The position numbers and the translations under genes were made by a program. A stretch of 64,000 nucleotides of DNA from Acetilactobacillus jinshanensis (GTDB taxonomy: Bacteria; Bacillota; Bacilli; Lactobacillales; Lactobacillaceae): NCBI RefSeq assembly GCF_004359375.1, contig NZ_CP034726.1:248001-312000 (forward strand). The letters are read 5' to 3'. The notes below the pieces were generated by a model. The model was given only the letters and a program-made list of their open reading frames with translations, made no database searches and was not told the origin of the DNA. This document shows, piece by piece, positions 1-7,906 of the stretch; the first letter of the stretch is position 1, and each line of letters opens with the position of its first letter.

Positions 1-407
1 TTCAAGCATTGTGGGCTATGTGCAACGTCTTTGGTGGTGACGTCATTGACGAAGTTATTAAGCACATCATCAAGCGTCCACGACCGACTTTCCATCCGGC
101 TGCTGATACTGGTTATAGTTTTCCAAGTGGTCACGTCTTTAGTACTTTTATGGTGATCAGCGTGCTGTGGCTAGTGGTGTTTCCGCTAATTAAGAAAGCC
201 TCGTGGCGCTGGTTCGCCTACATCGTGGCAACGATCTGGCTGATTTTCGTAATGCTGGCCCGGATCTATTTGAATGCTCATTATCCAACCGATACGTTTG
301 GCGCAATTGCGATTGGTTACATGTGGCTGCAGATCAGTGAATGGCTTTACATTAAGATTGCACCAATCCTTAAGAAATGGCCATTTACTAGTCATTCGTA
401 TATTTAA
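1..407 (+). CDS. PAP2-superfamily phosphatase, C-terminal part (5' end outside window)
   Basis: The reading frame is already open at the left edge, so this is the C-terminal ~134 residues of a longer gene. All three motifs of the PAP2 / phosphatidic acid phosphatase family are visible: a Lys followed by RPRP (motif 1), PSGH (motif 2) and an Arg-x5-His-x3-Asp stretch in ARIYLNAHYPTD (motif 3, with the catalytic His). Hydrophobic stretches between motifs 2 and 3 and at the C-terminus are membrane segments. Family members dephosphorylate lipid phosphates such as phosphatidate, PGP or undecaprenyl-PP at the membrane; which substrate applies here cannot be read. A terminator follows directly. Confidence 0.9.
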   Translation, partial: QALWAMCNVFGGDVIDEVIKHIIKRPRPTFHPAADTGYSFPSGHVFSTFMVISVLWLVVFPLIKKASWRWFAYIVATIWLIFVMLARIYLNAHYPTDTFGAIAIGYMWLQISEWLYIKIAPILKKWPFTSHSYI

Positions 408-420
408 ATTAGATAAAATT

Positions 421-454
421 AAAAGACGATCTTATTAAAAGATCGTCTTTTTTT
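421..454 (+). terminator. Rho-independent terminator after PAP2 gene
   Basis: The arms AAAGACGATCTT and AAGATCGTCTTT form a perfect 12-bp stem around a short ATTAA loop, followed by a T run. It lies between convergent genes and may also serve the minus-strand hydrolase. Confidence 0.9.
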
Positions 455-468
455 AGTTATTTTTGAAA

Positions 469-1296
469 TTATTTTTTGGCTTGACGTTTAAAAATGGAAT
501 GGATGAATTCATCAGCCAATGGTACCCAGCTGGAAACGTGGGGGTCATCGGTTTCTGGTGACCATGCGGTAACTCGGTTAGCTAATGCTAAGCCATGTGG
601 GCCATGATAATACATGTGGAATTCACTCGGGATGTGGTGCTTATTTAATTCATAGGCATATACCATGGCGTTTTGACTAGGAACGAAGTTATCATCGGCG
701 GTTACCCAGGTAAAGGTGGGTACGTTAGTGTCGGTGACGTGATATTCAGGTCGGAGTTCACGGAGGTTATCGATCCAGCGCTTAGCTGTGGATAACTTTT
801 CAGGGAAGCCCATTCGGAGGTCAATCACGGGGTAACCCAAGATCGTGACGTTAGGTTTGATCTTATTGGGATCTTTGAAGCCGGATTCTTCTTTGAACCA
901 AGGGCTGTCGTAAAAGTCGTTTAATAAACTAACGACGTGACCACCAACGCTGAATCCAGCGACCACGATTTGATTGGGATTGATATCCCATTCATCAGCA
1001 TGAGCACGAACGTATTCAATGGCCTTGCAAAGTTCAATCATCGGGTATGGGTACAAAGGTTTGTGTTCCTGCTGAAAACTGTAACGAAGGTAAAAACTCT
1101 GGTAGCCAAGTGCCGTAAAAGCTAGGGCAAAGCTTTCGGCTTGCTGGGGCTTAATGTGGGTAAACGAACCACCAGGTAAAATGATCATAGCCGGAAACTT
1201 TTCGTTTTTAGGTTTTCTACCATAGACATTACTTCTGATGTAACCTTTTAAATAGGCTTTAGAATTTTTTAATAATTTAGTTGTAATAATTTTCAT
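469..1296 (-). CDS. alpha/beta hydrolase, BD-FAE / acetyl-esterase type
   Basis: 275-residue cytoplasmic alpha/beta hydrolase with no signal peptide. An oxyanion-hole region LPGGSF sits near residue 40, the nucleophile elbow GFSVGGH near residue 114 supplies the catalytic Ser, the Asp is likely in TADDNFVP near residue 200 and the His in HGPHGL near residue 232. This layout is that of the esterase/lipase group (BD-FAE, DUF-type acetyl esterases) that removes acetyl or short acyl groups. The natural ester is unknown. The ATG start has a GAGGTG ribosome site 8 bases upstream. It is divergent from the GNAT gene; a TATAAT-like -10 for this gene lies at 1337-1342 on the minus strand. Confidence 0.85.
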   Translation of the reverse strand: MKIITTKLLKNSKAYLKGYIRSNVYGRKPKNEKFPAMIILPGGSFTHIKPQQAESFALAFTALGYQSFYLRYSFQQEHKPLYPYPMIELCKAIEYVRAHADEWDINPNQIVVAGFSVGGHVVSLLNDFYDSPWFKEESGFKDPNKIKPNVTILGYPVIDLRMGFPEKLSTAKRWIDNLRELRPEYHVTDTNVPTFTWVTADDNFVPSQNAMVYAYELNKHHIPSEFHMYYHGPHGLALANRVTAWSPETDDPHVSSWVPLADEFIHSIFKRQAKK

Positions 1297-1347
1297 TAAT
1301 TGAACACCTCATGAAATTGAGATAATGATTGTGTTAATTATAACTTA

Positions 1348-1866
1348 TTGGGGAAGTTGACGTCTATTTCTAATTTAAAACTGCGTCCGATGAGTCAGGA
1401 CGATTTCAAAACCTATTATCAATTAGTTAGTGATCCAAAGATTGCGCAAGGAGCACGATTTCAGCCAGCAAAGGATTGGTCGAACGCAAAGGAATTATTT
1501 AAAGATGACTTAAATCATGCCATGAGTTACGCCGTCATTTTAAATGATGAAATGATCGGGATGGTTTCTCTGTATACGACAGTTGGATCTCATGGTGAAC
1601 CAAATCAATCGTGTCTAGAATTAGCTGATATGATGCTGCCCAAGTATCAGAATCATGGTTATATGGGGAAAACGTTAGGGATGCTGATTAATCGATTAAA
1701 GGCGCATTCACACGTTCAAAGATTAGTGGCATTAGTAGCTGAGAATAACGTCCCGTCACGAAAAGTCTTACTTAAAAATCATTTCCATAATTATCGATCC
1801 GTGCTTAACATGGCAATTAATCAAGAGGATTTGGTATATCAATTAGATTTAAGGCTAAATTCTTGA
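1348..1866 (+). CDS. GNAT family N-acetyltransferase
   Basis: 172-residue single-domain GNAT protein. It opens with the typical first strand LKLRPMSQDDF and has a central acceptor region and an acetyl-CoA pyrophosphate loop around residues 103-112 (NHGYMGKTLG), where the usual Q/RxxGxG/A is replaced by a loosely matching NHGYMG. The later VALVAENNVPSRKVLLKNHF stretch matches the fourth strand and following helix. It resembles RimJ/RimL-type alanine acetyltransferases, but the substrate is unknown. The start is uncertain: TTG at 1348 or TTG at 1357, because GGGGA lies between them. Only about 50 bases separate it from the divergent hydrolase. Confidence 0.75.
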   Translation: MGKLTSISNLKLRPMSQDDFKTYYQLVSDPKIAQGARFQPAKDWSNAKELFKDDLNHAMSYAVILNDEMIGMVSLYTTVGSHGEPNQSCLELADMMLPKYQNHGYMGKTLGMLINRLKAHSHVQRLVALVAENNVPSRKVLLKNHFHNYRSVLNMAINQEDLVYQLDLRLNS

Positions 1867-1914
1867 ATTATGTTGAGCATTGCTATTATTTGTAATATTA
1901 TTAAGTTGAATTAA

Positions 1915-2131
1915 ACGTAATTGAGAAATTACAAGGTATGCTTTCATAAGTAGATCTAAAGAGAAGCGATGTTGGTGAGAGTTGCTGATCGAAGTTTCCG
2001 GTATATCTAAGTAGGCAGTTCAAATGCTGCACGGTAGTTCCGTTATCGCTAACGAGTTGCTCATTAGTTTGAGAACTTGGGTGGTACCGCGAACTGAAAG
2101 GCCTTCGTCCCAATGACGAGGGCCTTTTTTG
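1915..2131 (+). promoter_or_regulatory. T-box leader (tRNA-Ser responsive) of serS
   Basis: The element has the T-box hallmarks in order: an AGTA-like kink-turn region near 1949, Stem I apical signals AGAGA and GGTGAGAG (1960-1981), a probable specifier triplet UCC at 1997-1999 followed by a purine, the invariant T-box TGGGTGGTACCGCG at 2078-2091, and a terminator stem with T run at 2099-2130 (AGGCCTTCGT paired with ACGAGGGCCT). The specifier UCC encodes Ser and agrees with the downstream serS. When uncharged tRNA-Ser binds, the antiterminator forms and serS is transcribed. The family and its position are clear; the specifier assignment is inferred from the fold. Confidence 0.93.
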
Positions 2132-2154
2132 CTTTCTATAGGAGGTAGTAGAAC

Positions 2155-3444
2155 ATGCTAGATATGAAATTAATTTGGAACCATCCCGAATACATTAAGA
2201 AAAAATTAGCTACCCGTAACGTCCCGGGTAAAAAGATTGATGAATTACTAAAATATGATAAACAGCGTCGTCATTTGATTGTTCAGGATGAACAGTTAAA
2301 GGCCGAAAAGAACAAGGTCTCTAAACAGATTCCTAAGATGGCCAAGGCTGGTAAAGACATCAAGCCGGTTATTCAGAAGATGCGTAAAGTTGGTAGTGAC
2401 ATCAAGAACTTTGATAAGAAATTCAACAAGGTTCAGGCTGCTGAAAAGAACGTTGCTGATCACTTACCGAACTTACCAGCTGATGACGTTCCGGTTAGCT
2501 TAACTGAAGAAGGGGCTAAAGAAGTTCGCCGAATCGGTGAACCGACCCACTTCAGTTTCCAGCCAAAGCATCACTGGACCTTGGGTGAAAACCTAGGAAT
2601 CTTAAACTTTGAACGAAGCGCTAAGGTTTCCGGTGCCCGATTTGTTTACTACGTTGGTGAAGGTGCTTTATTAGAACGTGCTTTATATAACTTCTTCTTG
2701 GATGAAAACACCAAGCACGGTTATAAAGAAATTCTACCGCCATACATGGTTAATTCTGCATCCATGTACGGTACTGGTCAGTTCCCAAAGTTCTTGGAAA
2801 AGCACGCCGGTTACGAATGTGAAGGCACTGATTTAACCATGATTCCAACGGCTGAAGTTCCGTTAATCAACTACTACCGTGGTGAAACTTTACCCGCTGA
2901 CCAGTTACCGATCCGAGTTACCGCTTTAAGTCCAGCATTCCGTTCTGAAGCCGGTAGTGCTGGTCGTGATACACGTGGCTTAATCCGTGTTCACCAGTTC
3001 AACAAGGTTGAATTAGCTCAGTTCACTAAGCCAAACGAATCTTGGCACGCATTAGCTGAAATCACCCACGAAGCTGAACACTTATTACGCTTATTAAAGA
3101 TCCCGTACCATGTAATTCGTTTAACGACTTCTGACATGAGCTTTACTGCCGCAACTACTTACGACTTAGAAGTATGGATGCCAGGTCAGCATTGTTACCG
3201 TGAAATCTCAAGCTGTTCCAACACCTGTGATTTCCAGGCTCGTCGTTCTCACATCACTTACCGTGACGAAAACGGTAAGCTCCAGTACGTTCATACTTTG
3301 AATGGTTCTGGCTTAGCCGTGGGCCGTACCGTTGCCACCATTATGGAAAACTACCAGAATGAAGATGGCACGATCAACGTACCAAAGGTCTTACAACCAT
3401 ACATGCATGGCATTAAAAAGATCACTAAGGACCACATGTTCTAA
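2155..3444 (+). CDS. serS: Seryl-tRNA synthetase
   Basis: 429-residue class II synthetase that charges tRNA-Ser with serine in two ATP-dependent steps. The N-terminal long coiled-coil arm (about residues 30-100, rich in Lys and Glu) grips the tRNA variable arm. Class II motif 2 (FRSEAGSAGRDTRG) is near residue 262 and motif 3 (GSGLAVGRT) near residue 382. Length is normal for the bacterial enzyme. The ATG start has GGAGG about 10 bases upstream, and the N-terminus MLDMKLIWNHPE fits the family. It is a single-gene unit under T-box control, closed by a terminator. Confidence 0.98.
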   Translation: MLDMKLIWNHPEYIKKKLATRNVPGKKIDELLKYDKQRRHLIVQDEQLKAEKNKVSKQIPKMAKAGKDIKPVIQKMRKVGSDIKNFDKKFNKVQAAEKNVADHLPNLPADDVPVSLTEEGAKEVRRIGEPTHFSFQPKHHWTLGENLGILNFERSAKVSGARFVYYVGEGALLERALYNFFLDENTKHGYKEILPPYMVNSASMYGTGQFPKFLEKHAGYECEGTDLTMIPTAEVPLINYYRGETLPADQLPIRVTALSPAFRSEAGSAGRDTRGLIRVHQFNKVELAQFTKPNESWHALAEITHEAEHLLRLLKIPYHVIRLTTSDMSFTAATTYDLEVWMPGQHCYREISSCSNTCDFQARRSHITYRDENGKLQYVHTLNGSGLAVGRTVATIMENYQNEDGTINVPKVLQPYMHGIKKITKDHMF

Positions 3445-3467
3445 AATCGAATCATTAGTTTTGCGAT

Positions 3468-3502
3468 TAAAGAGACTGGATATTCTTCAGTCTCTTTTTT
3501 TG
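3468..3502 (+). terminator. Rho-independent terminator of serS
   Basis: AGAGACTG and CAGTCTCT pair perfectly around a nine-base loop and are followed by eight Ts. Confidence 0.9.
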
Positions 3503-3523
3503 TTAACTTTTTTGGAAAAAGTG

Positions 3524-3552
3524 TTGCATTTTCAGGAAAAGACGAGTATATT
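3524..3552 (+). promoter_or_regulatory. Upstream promoter (P1) of tRNA cluster
   Basis: TTGCAT at 3524-3529, a 17-base spacer and TATATT at 3547-3552. The sequence just downstream (AATAACTGTTGTCGC) resembles that after the second promoter, suggesting a duplicated promoter unit as in rRNA operons. Confidence 0.65.
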
Positions 3553-3626
3553 AATAACTGTTGTCGCGAGGTGTGATGCCTTGAGCTTTAGTTAATAAAT
3601 TCATTTAAATCTTTATTAATTAGTTC

Positions 3627-3657
3627 TTGACATTATTTCTAATTGTGATAATATAAT
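3627..3657 (+). promoter_or_regulatory. Downstream promoter (P2) of tRNA cluster
   Basis: A perfect TTGACA at 3627-3632 is followed by overlapping -10 candidates: TAATAT at 3649-3654 (16-base spacer, with an extended TGA) or TATAAT at 3652-3657 (19-base spacer). A small hairpin, CTGTCG paired with CGACAG (3663-3680), precedes the first tRNA. Confidence 0.8.
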
Positions 3658-3701
3658 AATTGCTGTCGCCGTTACGACAGTGATATGGATATTTCCATTT
3701 T

Positions 3702-3774
3702 GGAGGATTAGCTCAGTTGGGAGAGCATCTGCCTTACAAGCAGGAGGTCATTGGTTCGAGCCCGATATCCTCCA
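3702..3774 (+). tRNA. tRNA-Val(TAC)
   Basis: Acceptor GGAGGAT pairs with ATCCTCC; anticodon loop CTTACAA gives TAC. T-arm GGTTCGAGCCC is present and the discriminator is A. CCA is not encoded. First gene of a nine-tRNA cluster whose order (Val-Lys-Leu-Thr-Gly-Leu-Arg-Pro) matches that often found after 5S rRNA in lactic acid bacteria. Confidence 0.97.
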
Positions 3775-3783
3775 TATTTTTAT

Positions 3784-3856
3784 GAGCCGTTAGCTCAGCT
3801 GGTAGAGCATCTGACTTTTAATCAGAGGGTCAAGGGTTCAAATCCCTTACGGCTCA
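3784..3856 (+). tRNA. tRNA-Lys(TTT)
   Basis: GAGCCGT pairs with ACGGCTC; anticodon loop CTTTTAA gives TTT. Discriminator A, CCA not encoded. Confidence 0.97.
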
Positions 3857-3887
3857 TTAAGTTGAATATGACTTATTGCCATGATAT

Positions 3888-3970
3888 GCAGGCGTGGCGG
3901 AATTGGCAGACGCGCAAGATTTAGGATCTTGTGTCCTCTGGACATATGGGTTCGAGCCCCATCGCCTGCA
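3888..3970 (+). tRNA. tRNA-Leu(TAG)
   Basis: Class II tRNA with a long variable arm. GCAGGCG pairs with CGCCTGC; anticodon stem CAAGA/TCTTG encloses TTTAGGA, giving TAG. Discriminator A, as required for Leu. Confidence 0.97.
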
Positions 3971-3986
3971 TTTATCGAGTCAATAT

Positions 3987-4059
3987 GCCGACTTAGCTCA
4001 GTTGGCAGAGCGCATCATTAGTAATGATGAGGTCAACAGTTCGAATCTGTTAGTCGGCA
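3987..4059 (+). tRNA. tRNA-Thr(AGT)
   Basis: GCCGACT pairs with AGTCGGC; anticodon stem CATCA/TGATG encloses TTAGTAA, giving AGT. Decoding of ACU/ACC would need A34, possibly modified to inosine. Discriminator A. Confidence 0.95.
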
Positions 4060-4067
4060 TAAACAAT

Positions 4068-4139
4068 GCGGAAGTAGTTCAGTGGTAGAACATCACCTTG
4101 CCATGGTGAGGGTCGCGAGTTCGAATCTCGTCTTCCGCT
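4068..4139 (+). tRNA. tRNA-Gly(GCC)
   Basis: GCGGAAG pairs with CTTCCGC; anticodon loop TTGCCAT gives GCC. Discriminator is T, the usual Gly identity base in Gram-positive bacteria. Confidence 0.97.
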
Positions 4140-4166
4140 TTTTGTTTTTATACAATTTCATATTCT

Positions 4167-4252
4167 GCCGGGGTGGCGGAATTGGCAGACGCACGGGATT
4201 TAAAATCCCGCGGACATTTTTGTCCGTATCGGTTCGAGCCCGATCCTCGGCA
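4167..4252 (+). tRNA. tRNA-Leu(TAA)
   Basis: Class II tRNA with a stable variable arm (GGACATTTTTGTCC). GCCGGGG pairs with CCTCGGC including one G-T pair; anticodon loop TTTAAAA gives TAA. Confidence 0.96.
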
Positions 4253-4258
4253 TGTTAT

Positions 4259-4332
4259 GCACCATTAGCGCAACTGGATAGAGCGCTTGATTACGAATCA
4301 AGAGGTTATAGGTTCGAGCCCTATATGGTGCA
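4259..4332 (+). tRNA. tRNA-Arg(ACG)
   Basis: GCACCAT pairs with ATGGTGC; anticodon loop TTACGAA gives ACG. A34 is expected to be edited to inosine by TadA so that CGU, CGC and CGA are read. CGT and CGA are the main Arg codons in this window. Confidence 0.97.
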
Positions 4333-4341
4333 TATATTCTT

Positions 4342-4415
4342 CGGGAAGTAGCTCAGCTTGGTAGAGCGCCTGGTTTGGGACCAGGAGGTCGCAAGTTCGA
4401 ATCTTGTCTTCCCGA
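4342..4415 (+). tRNA. tRNA-Pro(TGG)
   Basis: CGGGAAG pairs with CTTCCCG; anticodon loop TTTGGGA gives TGG. Discriminator A. Confidence 0.97.
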
Positions 4416-4477
4416 TTTTTGTTTAATGTTTTTATTAAGCAAAATGAATGATAAAATACATATAGGTTATAAATTAT

Positions 4478-4551
4478 CGGAAAGTAGCTCAGCTTGGTAG
4501 AGCGCTGCGTTCGGGACGCAGAGGTCGCAAGTTCGAATCTTGTCTTTCCGA
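4478..4551 (+). tRNA. tRNA-Pro(CGG), duplicate of the preceding tRNA-Pro
   Basis: CGGAAAG pairs with CTTTCCG; anticodon loop TTCGGGA gives CGG. The D-arm, variable loop and T-arm are identical to tRNA-Pro(TGG); only the acceptor pair and the anticodon stem-loop differ. It is set apart from the other tRNAs by a 62-base AT-rich spacer. A run of seven Ts follows. Confidence 0.94.
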
Positions 4552-4608
4552 TTTTTTTGTACCTTATGAAGAATATGCAAAATCCTTTTAATGAATTTCC
4601 GGATTTCT

Positions 4609-4634
4609 TATAATAATAGTCAAGATTAGTCAAG
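4609..4634 (+). promoter_or_regulatory. ctsR -10 element and CtsR operator
   Basis: A perfect TATAAT at 4609-4614 is followed by two direct heptads AGTCAAG (4618-4624 and 4628-4634) three bases apart. This matches the CtsR box, two A/GGTCAAA heptads three bases apart, except that the last base of each heptad is G. The operator sits just downstream of the -10 and would block initiation, giving autoregulation of ctsR-clpC. No good -35 hexamer is visible. Confidence 0.82.
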
Positions 4635-4649
4635 AAGACGGGATATATT

Positions 4650-5117
4650 ATGAGAAGCAGAAATATTTCAAACCTTATCGAGCACTATTTAAAGAAGATA
4701 ATGGCTGATGACGATCAAATCGAAATTAGACGATCGTCAATTGCCCACCTATTTAACGTGGTGCCGTCACAGATTAATTACGTTATCCGGACTCGATTTA
4801 CGATTCCGAATGGCTATCTAGTTGAAAGTAAACGTGGCGGTGGGGGATACATTCGAATTGAACATGTTAAGCTCCTTGATAATTTAGGGATCTTAGATCT
4901 CTTGACTCAAGTAATTGGTACGCATCTATCTGAGAAGAAGGGTGTATCGATTGTACACACTTTAGTTCGACATGATATCCTTAGTCATAAAGAAGCAAAC
5001 ATTGTAATTGCTTCGATTAGCAAACGAACCTTATGTATAGGTAACACTGCGTTAGAAAATGAAATTAGAGCTCGAATTTTGATTTCAATTTTGAATCACT
5101 TGCGATACGAAAGTTAG
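4650..5117 (+). CDS. ctsR: Transcriptional repressor CtsR
   Basis: 155-residue repressor of class III heat-shock genes (clp genes). The N-terminal winged helix-turn-helix spans about residues 1-70 and includes the wing RGGGGYIRI near residues 63-71; the tetraglycine loop in this wing is the thermosensor known from Bacillus CtsR. The C-terminal dimerisation domain follows. The ribosome site is weak (GACGGGA). The gene lies 16 bases upstream of clpC, and its own promoter carries a CtsR box. The adaptor and kinase genes mcsA and mcsB found between ctsR and clpC in Bacillus are absent, as is usual in lactobacilli. Confidence 0.97.
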   Translation: MRSRNISNLIEHYLKKIMADDDQIEIRRSSIAHLFNVVPSQINYVIRTRFTIPNGYLVESKRGGGGYIRIEHVKLLDNLGILDLLTQVIGTHLSEKKGVSIVHTLVRHDILSHKEANIVIASISKRTLCIGNTALENEIRARILISILNHLRYES

Positions 5118-5133
5118 AAAGCGAGGCCAGCTT

Positions 5134-7635
5134 ATGGATAATTTATTTACACCCAGTGCTAGAAACGTTTTAGTGATCTCACAGAAGGAAGCTAAACGGT
5201 TCAGGCACCAAGCTATCGGCACTGAACACTTATTGTTAGCCTTATCAATGGAAAAGAACGGGATTGCTTATCACGCTCTTCGACAATTTTCGATCACCGA
5301 TGCTGATATTCGTGGTGAAATTGAACACTTTACTGGTTACGGAACTTTAGCCGGCATGGGACCTGAAACTTATTTACCATATTCTCCCAAGGCTAAGTTA
5401 ATTTTATCGATCGCCGCTAAAATCGCTCGACAGTACGGAGCTGAAAAAGTCGGTACTGAACACTTATTACTGGCCTTGTTAAGTGATAACACGATTTTAT
5501 CATCACGGATTTTAATTGCGTTAGGCGTTAAGCCAGAAGACGTTAAGACGGTTACCCTTCGTAAGATGGGCGTTAGTTCAATTTCTGCCCAGCGAATGGC
5601 TTTAAACCATCGTCGAAGTCGCCGTCGTCAGGACACGCCAACTTTAAATTCACTTGCTACCGACTTAACCAAGGAAGCTCGTGAAGGTCGCCTCGACCCA
5701 GTTATCGGTCGTGATCGTGAAATTCAGCGGGTTATCCAGATTTTAAGCCGTCGTACTAAGAACAACCCAGTTCTTTTAGGTAACCCCGGTGTTGGTAAAA
5801 CAGCCATTGCCGAAGGCTTAGCTGAACGAATCGTCAACGGTGACGTACCGAGTGACATGGCTCATAAACGATTAATGTCATTAGACATGGGCTCATTAGT
5901 TGCCGGTACTAAATACCGTGGTGAATTTGAAAATCGTCTTCGCCACATTATTAACGAAATTAAAACTGACGGTCACGTAATTCTCTTCGTTGATGAATTA
6001 CATACTTTAGTTGGTGCCGGTGGCGCTGAAGGCGCCATTGACGCATCTAACATTTTGAAGCCGTCGTTAGCTCGTGGTGACTTCCAATTAATGGGTGCCA
6101 CGACGTTAGCTGAATACCGAAAGCACATTGAACCCGATGCCGCATTGGAACGTCGATTCGCTACGATCACCGTTAAAGAACCGACTAAGGATCAAACCTT
6201 TAAGATTTTACAAGGTTTACGGCTAAAGTACGAAAAATTCCATCACGTTAACATTACCGATGCCGCATTGAAGACGGCCGTTAGATTATCGACCCGTTAC
6301 ATTCCGGACCGTTTCTTACCGGATAAGGCCATTGATTTAATGGATGAAGCAGCCGCTATGATTCGGGTTAACCAACGACCGAATAAGGTTTCTAAGAATC
6401 GCCGTCGTTACCTGAAGTTAGCTAAGGCTAAGGAAACTGCCATTGAAAGTCAGCACTTTGAAAAAGCTGCCCAGATCAGAAATCATCAGTTGGCTTTGAA
6501 AGACCAGATGCGGTTATCCGAAAAGAAGGAAAAGCTTGCTAAACGTGATCTAAAGCCAGGCCAATATTCATTGAAAGAAACGCCTGACGATATCGCTAAG
6601 GTTGTTTCTGAATGGACTGGCGTTCCGGTAACCCGTTTGACCAAGAGTGCTAAGGATCGTTTATTAAACTTAGAAAAGATCTTGCATAAGCGGATTATCG
6701 GTCAAGATGAAGCCGTGGATTCAGTTTCAAAGGCCATTCGTCGTGCCCGGAGCGGATTAAAGGATCCTAACCGTCCAATTGGTTCGTTTATGTTCCTTGG
6801 ACCAACTGGTGTTGGTAAAACCCAGTTAGCTAAAGAATTAGCTAAAACGGTCTTTGGTTCTGAGAAGGATCTAATTCGGATCGATATGGGTGAATACATG
6901 GAAAAGTACTCCACCAGCCGTTTGATCGGTTCTGCACCCGGTTATGTTGGCTACAGTCAGGGTGGTCAGTTAACTGATAAAGTTCGGACTCATCCGTATT
7001 CTGTAGTTCTGTTCGATGAAGTTGAAAAGGCTAACCCAGATGTCTTTAACGTGATCCTTCAATTATTAGATGAAGGATACTTAACGGATACCAAAGGTCG
7101 GAAAGTCGACTTCAGAAACACGATCATCATCATGACGTCTAATTTAGGTGCCACGACGTTACGTGACGCCAAACCGGTTGGCTTTGGTAACGAGAAGCAG
7201 AAGATCAGTTATGAAGATATGTCAGATACGATTAAACATCAGTTGAAGGAACATTTCCGTCCTGAATTTATCAACCGAATTGATGACATCATTATCTTCC
7301 ACTCGTTGACCAAGCCACAGATTCGTAAGATCGTTAAATTAATGGCTAGTGACCTCTTGAAACGAGTTATCGCTAAGCACATTCAGATTAAGATGACTCC
7401 GGCTGCGGTTAACTTAATTGCAACCAAGGGTTATAAACCTGCATATGGTGCTCGACCGATCCGAAGAGTTCTTCAGAACTTAGTTGAAGATCCGTTAAGT
7501 GATGATCTTTTGTCTGGTAAGGTTGCTTCTGGGGATGCCGTTACGATTGGTGCTCGTCAGGGTAAAATTACCATCAGTTCAAAACCAATTAAAAAGTCAC
7601 CAAAAACAAAACGATCAAAAGTTGCTGATCATTAA
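5134..7635 (+). CDS. clpC: ATP-dependent Clp protease ATPase subunit ClpC
   Basis: 833-residue AAA+ unfoldase that feeds substrates to ClpP. The N-terminal double Clp repeat spans residues 1-145. The first AAA+ domain has Walker A GNPGVGKT near residue 216 and Walker B followed by [12 protein letters not shown]. The middle domain contains a UVR-like segment ([11 protein letters not shown]) near residue 443. The second AAA+ domain has Walker A GPTGVGKT near residue 558 and the C-terminal D2-small domain [13 protein letters not shown]. Length is normal. It is cotranscribed with ctsR under CtsR control. The basic C-terminal tail is of lineage-specific sequence. Confidence 0.97.
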   Translation: MDNLFTPSARNVLVISQKEAKRFRHQAIGTEHLLLALSMEKNGIAYHALRQFSITDADIRGEIEHFTGYGTLAGMGPETYLPYSPKAKLILSIAAKIARQYGAEKVGTEHLLLALLSDNTILSSRILIALGVKPEDVKTVTLRKMGVSSISAQRMALNHRRSRRRQDTPTLNSLATDLTKEAREGRLDPVIGRDREIQRVIQILSRRTKNNPVLLGNPGVGKTAIAEGLAERIVNGDVPSDMAHKRLMSLDMGSLVAGTKYRGEFENRLRHIINEIKTDGHVILFVDELHTLVGAGGAEGAIDASNILKPSLARGDFQLMGATTLAEYRKHIEPDAALERRFATITVKEPTKDQTFKILQGLRLKYEKFHHVNITDAALKTAVRLSTRYIPDRFLPDKAIDLMDEAAAMIRVNQRPNKVSKNRRRYLKLAKAKETAIESQHFEKAAQIRNHQLALKDQMRLSEKKEKLAKRDLKPGQYSLKETPDDIAKVVSEWTGVPVTRLTKSAKDRLLNLEKILHKRIIGQDEAVDSVSKAIRRARSGLKDPNRPIGSFMFLGPTGVGKTQLAKELAKTVFGSEKDLIRIDMGEYMEKYSTSRLIGSAPGYVGYSQGGQLTDKVRTHPYSVVLFDEVEKANPDVFNVILQLLDEGYLTDTKGRKVDFRNTIIIMTSNLGATTLRDAKPVGFGNEKQKISYEDMSDTIKHQLKEHFRPEFINRIDDIIIFHSLTKPQIRKIVKLMASDLLKRVIAKHIQIKMTPAAVNLIATKGYKPAYGARPIRRVLQNLVEDPLSDDLLSGKVASGDAVTIGARQGKITISSKPIKKSPKTKRSKVADH

Positions 7636-7653
7636 TAATTAATCAGTTAAATA

Positions 7654-7682
7654 TTGACATTCAATTCCATGGTGTATATCAT
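7654..7682 (+). promoter_or_regulatory. Promoter of rpoBC transcript
   Basis: TTGACA at 7654-7659, 17-base spacer and TATCAT at 7677-7682. It lies 19 bases after the clpC stop and would start a transcript near 7689 that runs into the structured rpoB leader. Confidence 0.8.
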
Positions 7683-7689
7683 AAAGTAG

Positions 7690-7800
7690 CATGATGTATT
7701 AACTATGATTTGAAATGGATTGCTAGCGATATATTGTCCGTTAGTGATTTGCATAGTTTCCAAAAATGAGGTTACTACCTTGTTTTTGGATTTTTTTTGC
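7690..7800 (+). ncRNA. Structured rpoB leader with intrinsic terminator (Lacto-rpoB-like)
   Basis: The leader folds by eye as an outer stem AACTATG (7701-7707) with CATAGTT (7752-7758), enclosing a ten-pair stem ATTGCTAGCG (7719-7728) with CGTTAGTGAT (7739-7748, three G-U pairs). A terminator hairpin follows directly: CCAAAAA-TG-AGGT with ACCT-TG-TTTTTGG (7760-7789) and eight Ts. Position and host fit the Lacto-rpoB RNA motif described from 5' UTRs of rpoB in lactic acid bacteria; this assignment has not been tested by covariance search. Attenuation of rpoBC is the likely role. Confidence 0.72.
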
Positions 7801-7906
7801 CTTGCGTGAGGTCAATAAGGGCCTCAAACGTAATTGTAATCAAAATGTAACATTTATTTCCGCAATATAAAGTTGCATTCGTAGAATTTTTTGAGAGGTG
7901 AACAGC

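Noticed and set aside
4416-4477. Riboswitch or small gene in the spacer between the two tRNA-Pro genes
   Set aside because: The spacer is short, AT-rich and has no stable fold or reading frame with a ribosome site; at most it holds a weak promoter.
3894-4633. Open reading frames across the tRNA genes on both strands
   Set aside because: They are translations of tRNA sequence and its spacers; every base is accounted for by well-folded tRNAs.
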